A DNA stretch of 5,150 nucleotides from assembly GCA_026193735.1 (NCBI GenBank), contig JAPHUJ010000226.1, forward strand, positions 1 to 5,150, written 5' to 3'. Positions 4,897 to 5,150 of this stretch are shown here, in pieces; within the stretch, counting starts at the first letter, position 1; each line of letters starts with the position of its first letter. Source of the stretch: Sulfurovum sp. GTDB lineage: Bacteria > Campylobacterota > Campylobacteria > Campylobacterales > Sulfurovaceae. The notes below the pieces were generated by a model. It saw only the letters and a program-made list of their open reading frames with translations. It did not search any database and was not told the DNA's origin. The position numbers were made by a program, and so were the translations under genes.

Positions 4897-5150
4897 TCAA
4901 TAGATCAATGGTACAAAAACAAATCCGTAAAATTCTTCTTTTTTAACTTCTGTTTCTGAGATCTTTGTAAATTTAAAAATAGACTCTCCTATAGGTATGA
5001 CCAATATCCCACCAATATTTAATTGTAAGAAGAGCTCTTCTGGCGTTTCATCAGCAGCTGCAGAGACCAAGATCCTGTCAAACTGTTCACCTGGTATACC
5101 AAGTTTATCCCCCGCTCTTTCTATGTGACAATCCGTATCAAAACGAAACT
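4897..5150 (-). CDS. pcm: C-terminal part of protein-L-isoaspartate O-methyltransferase, 5' end outside window
   Basis: Reading the minus strand inward from the right edge gives an open frame of 83 residues ending at TGA (4899-4897); it is the last part of a longer gene. The family is a cytoplasmic enzyme that uses S-adenosylmethionine to methylate abnormal L-isoaspartyl residues in aged proteins so that they can be repaired. Visible family features are Q-F-D-R-I-L-V-S-A-A-A-D-E-T-P-E-E-L (22-39), L-N-I-G-G-I-L-V-I-P-I-G (43-54) and the closing F-Y-G-F-V-F-V-P-L-I (73-82). The SAM-binding motif I would lie upstream and is not seen. The gene converges on the small membrane protein gene, with a four-base gap. 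Confidence 0.85.
   Translation of the reverse strand, partial: FRFDTDCHIERAGDKLGIPGEQFDRILVSAAADETPEELFLQLNIGGILVIPIGESIFKFTKISETEVKKEEFYGFVFVPLIY

Noticed and set aside
4894..4907. TGATC-AATA-GATCA stem at the convergent gene junction
   Set aside because: Only five pairs, no T run on either side; too weak to call a terminator.
1..5150. tRNA, rRNA, CRISPR array, insertion sequence, prophage or toxin-antitoxin locus
   Set aside because: No regularly spaced repeats, transposase or integrase motifs, or cloverleaf-like sequence was found on either strand by eye.

Overview
The window is AT-rich (roughly 35-40% GC by eye), gene-dense bacterial chromosome. The gene content and style suggest a Campylobacterota relative such as Sulfurovum or Sulfurimonas: a short ComF with a CxxC zinc knuckle, extended -10 promoters with weak -35 boxes, and AT-rich spacers. 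This is a judgement from memory of such sequences; no search was run.

Layout from left to right. Positions 1-474 (+) hold the 3' end of a probable Na+/phosphate cotransporter with a PhoU-like cytoplasmic tail. Positions 521-988 (+) encode a small MOSC-domain protein, which converges on a large membrane diguanylate cyclase (1104-2705, -) with a periplasmic Cache-type sensor. A 214-bp AT-rich spacer follows. Next comes a two-gene minus-strand unit, a sirtuin (3554-4372) followed by comF (2920-3495 or 2920-3525). A divergent spacer separates the sirtuin from a small four-helix membrane protein (4491-4892, +). That gene converges, with a 4-bp gap, on the 3' end of a protein-L-isoaspartate methyltransferase (4897-5150, -, cut by the window edge).

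How the genes work together: only sirtuin-comF looks like a transcription unit. The rest are single genes, or genes cut by the window edge, with unrelated housekeeping, signalling or repair roles. I see no phage, transposon, CRISPR, toxin-antitoxin or defence locus and no clearly new multi-gene system.

The points worth a second look are small-scale. (1) A perfect 11-bp GC-rich hairpin fills the sirtuin-comF gap and buries a GGAGG and an ATG. (2) comF probably starts instead at a TTG behind a good AAAGGAG. (3) A near-consensus extended -10 sits so close to the sirtuin ATG that the mRNA is probably leaderless, and the MOSC gene may be similar. (4) The sirtuin carries the FYxxR signature of deacylases that remove acidic acyl groups.
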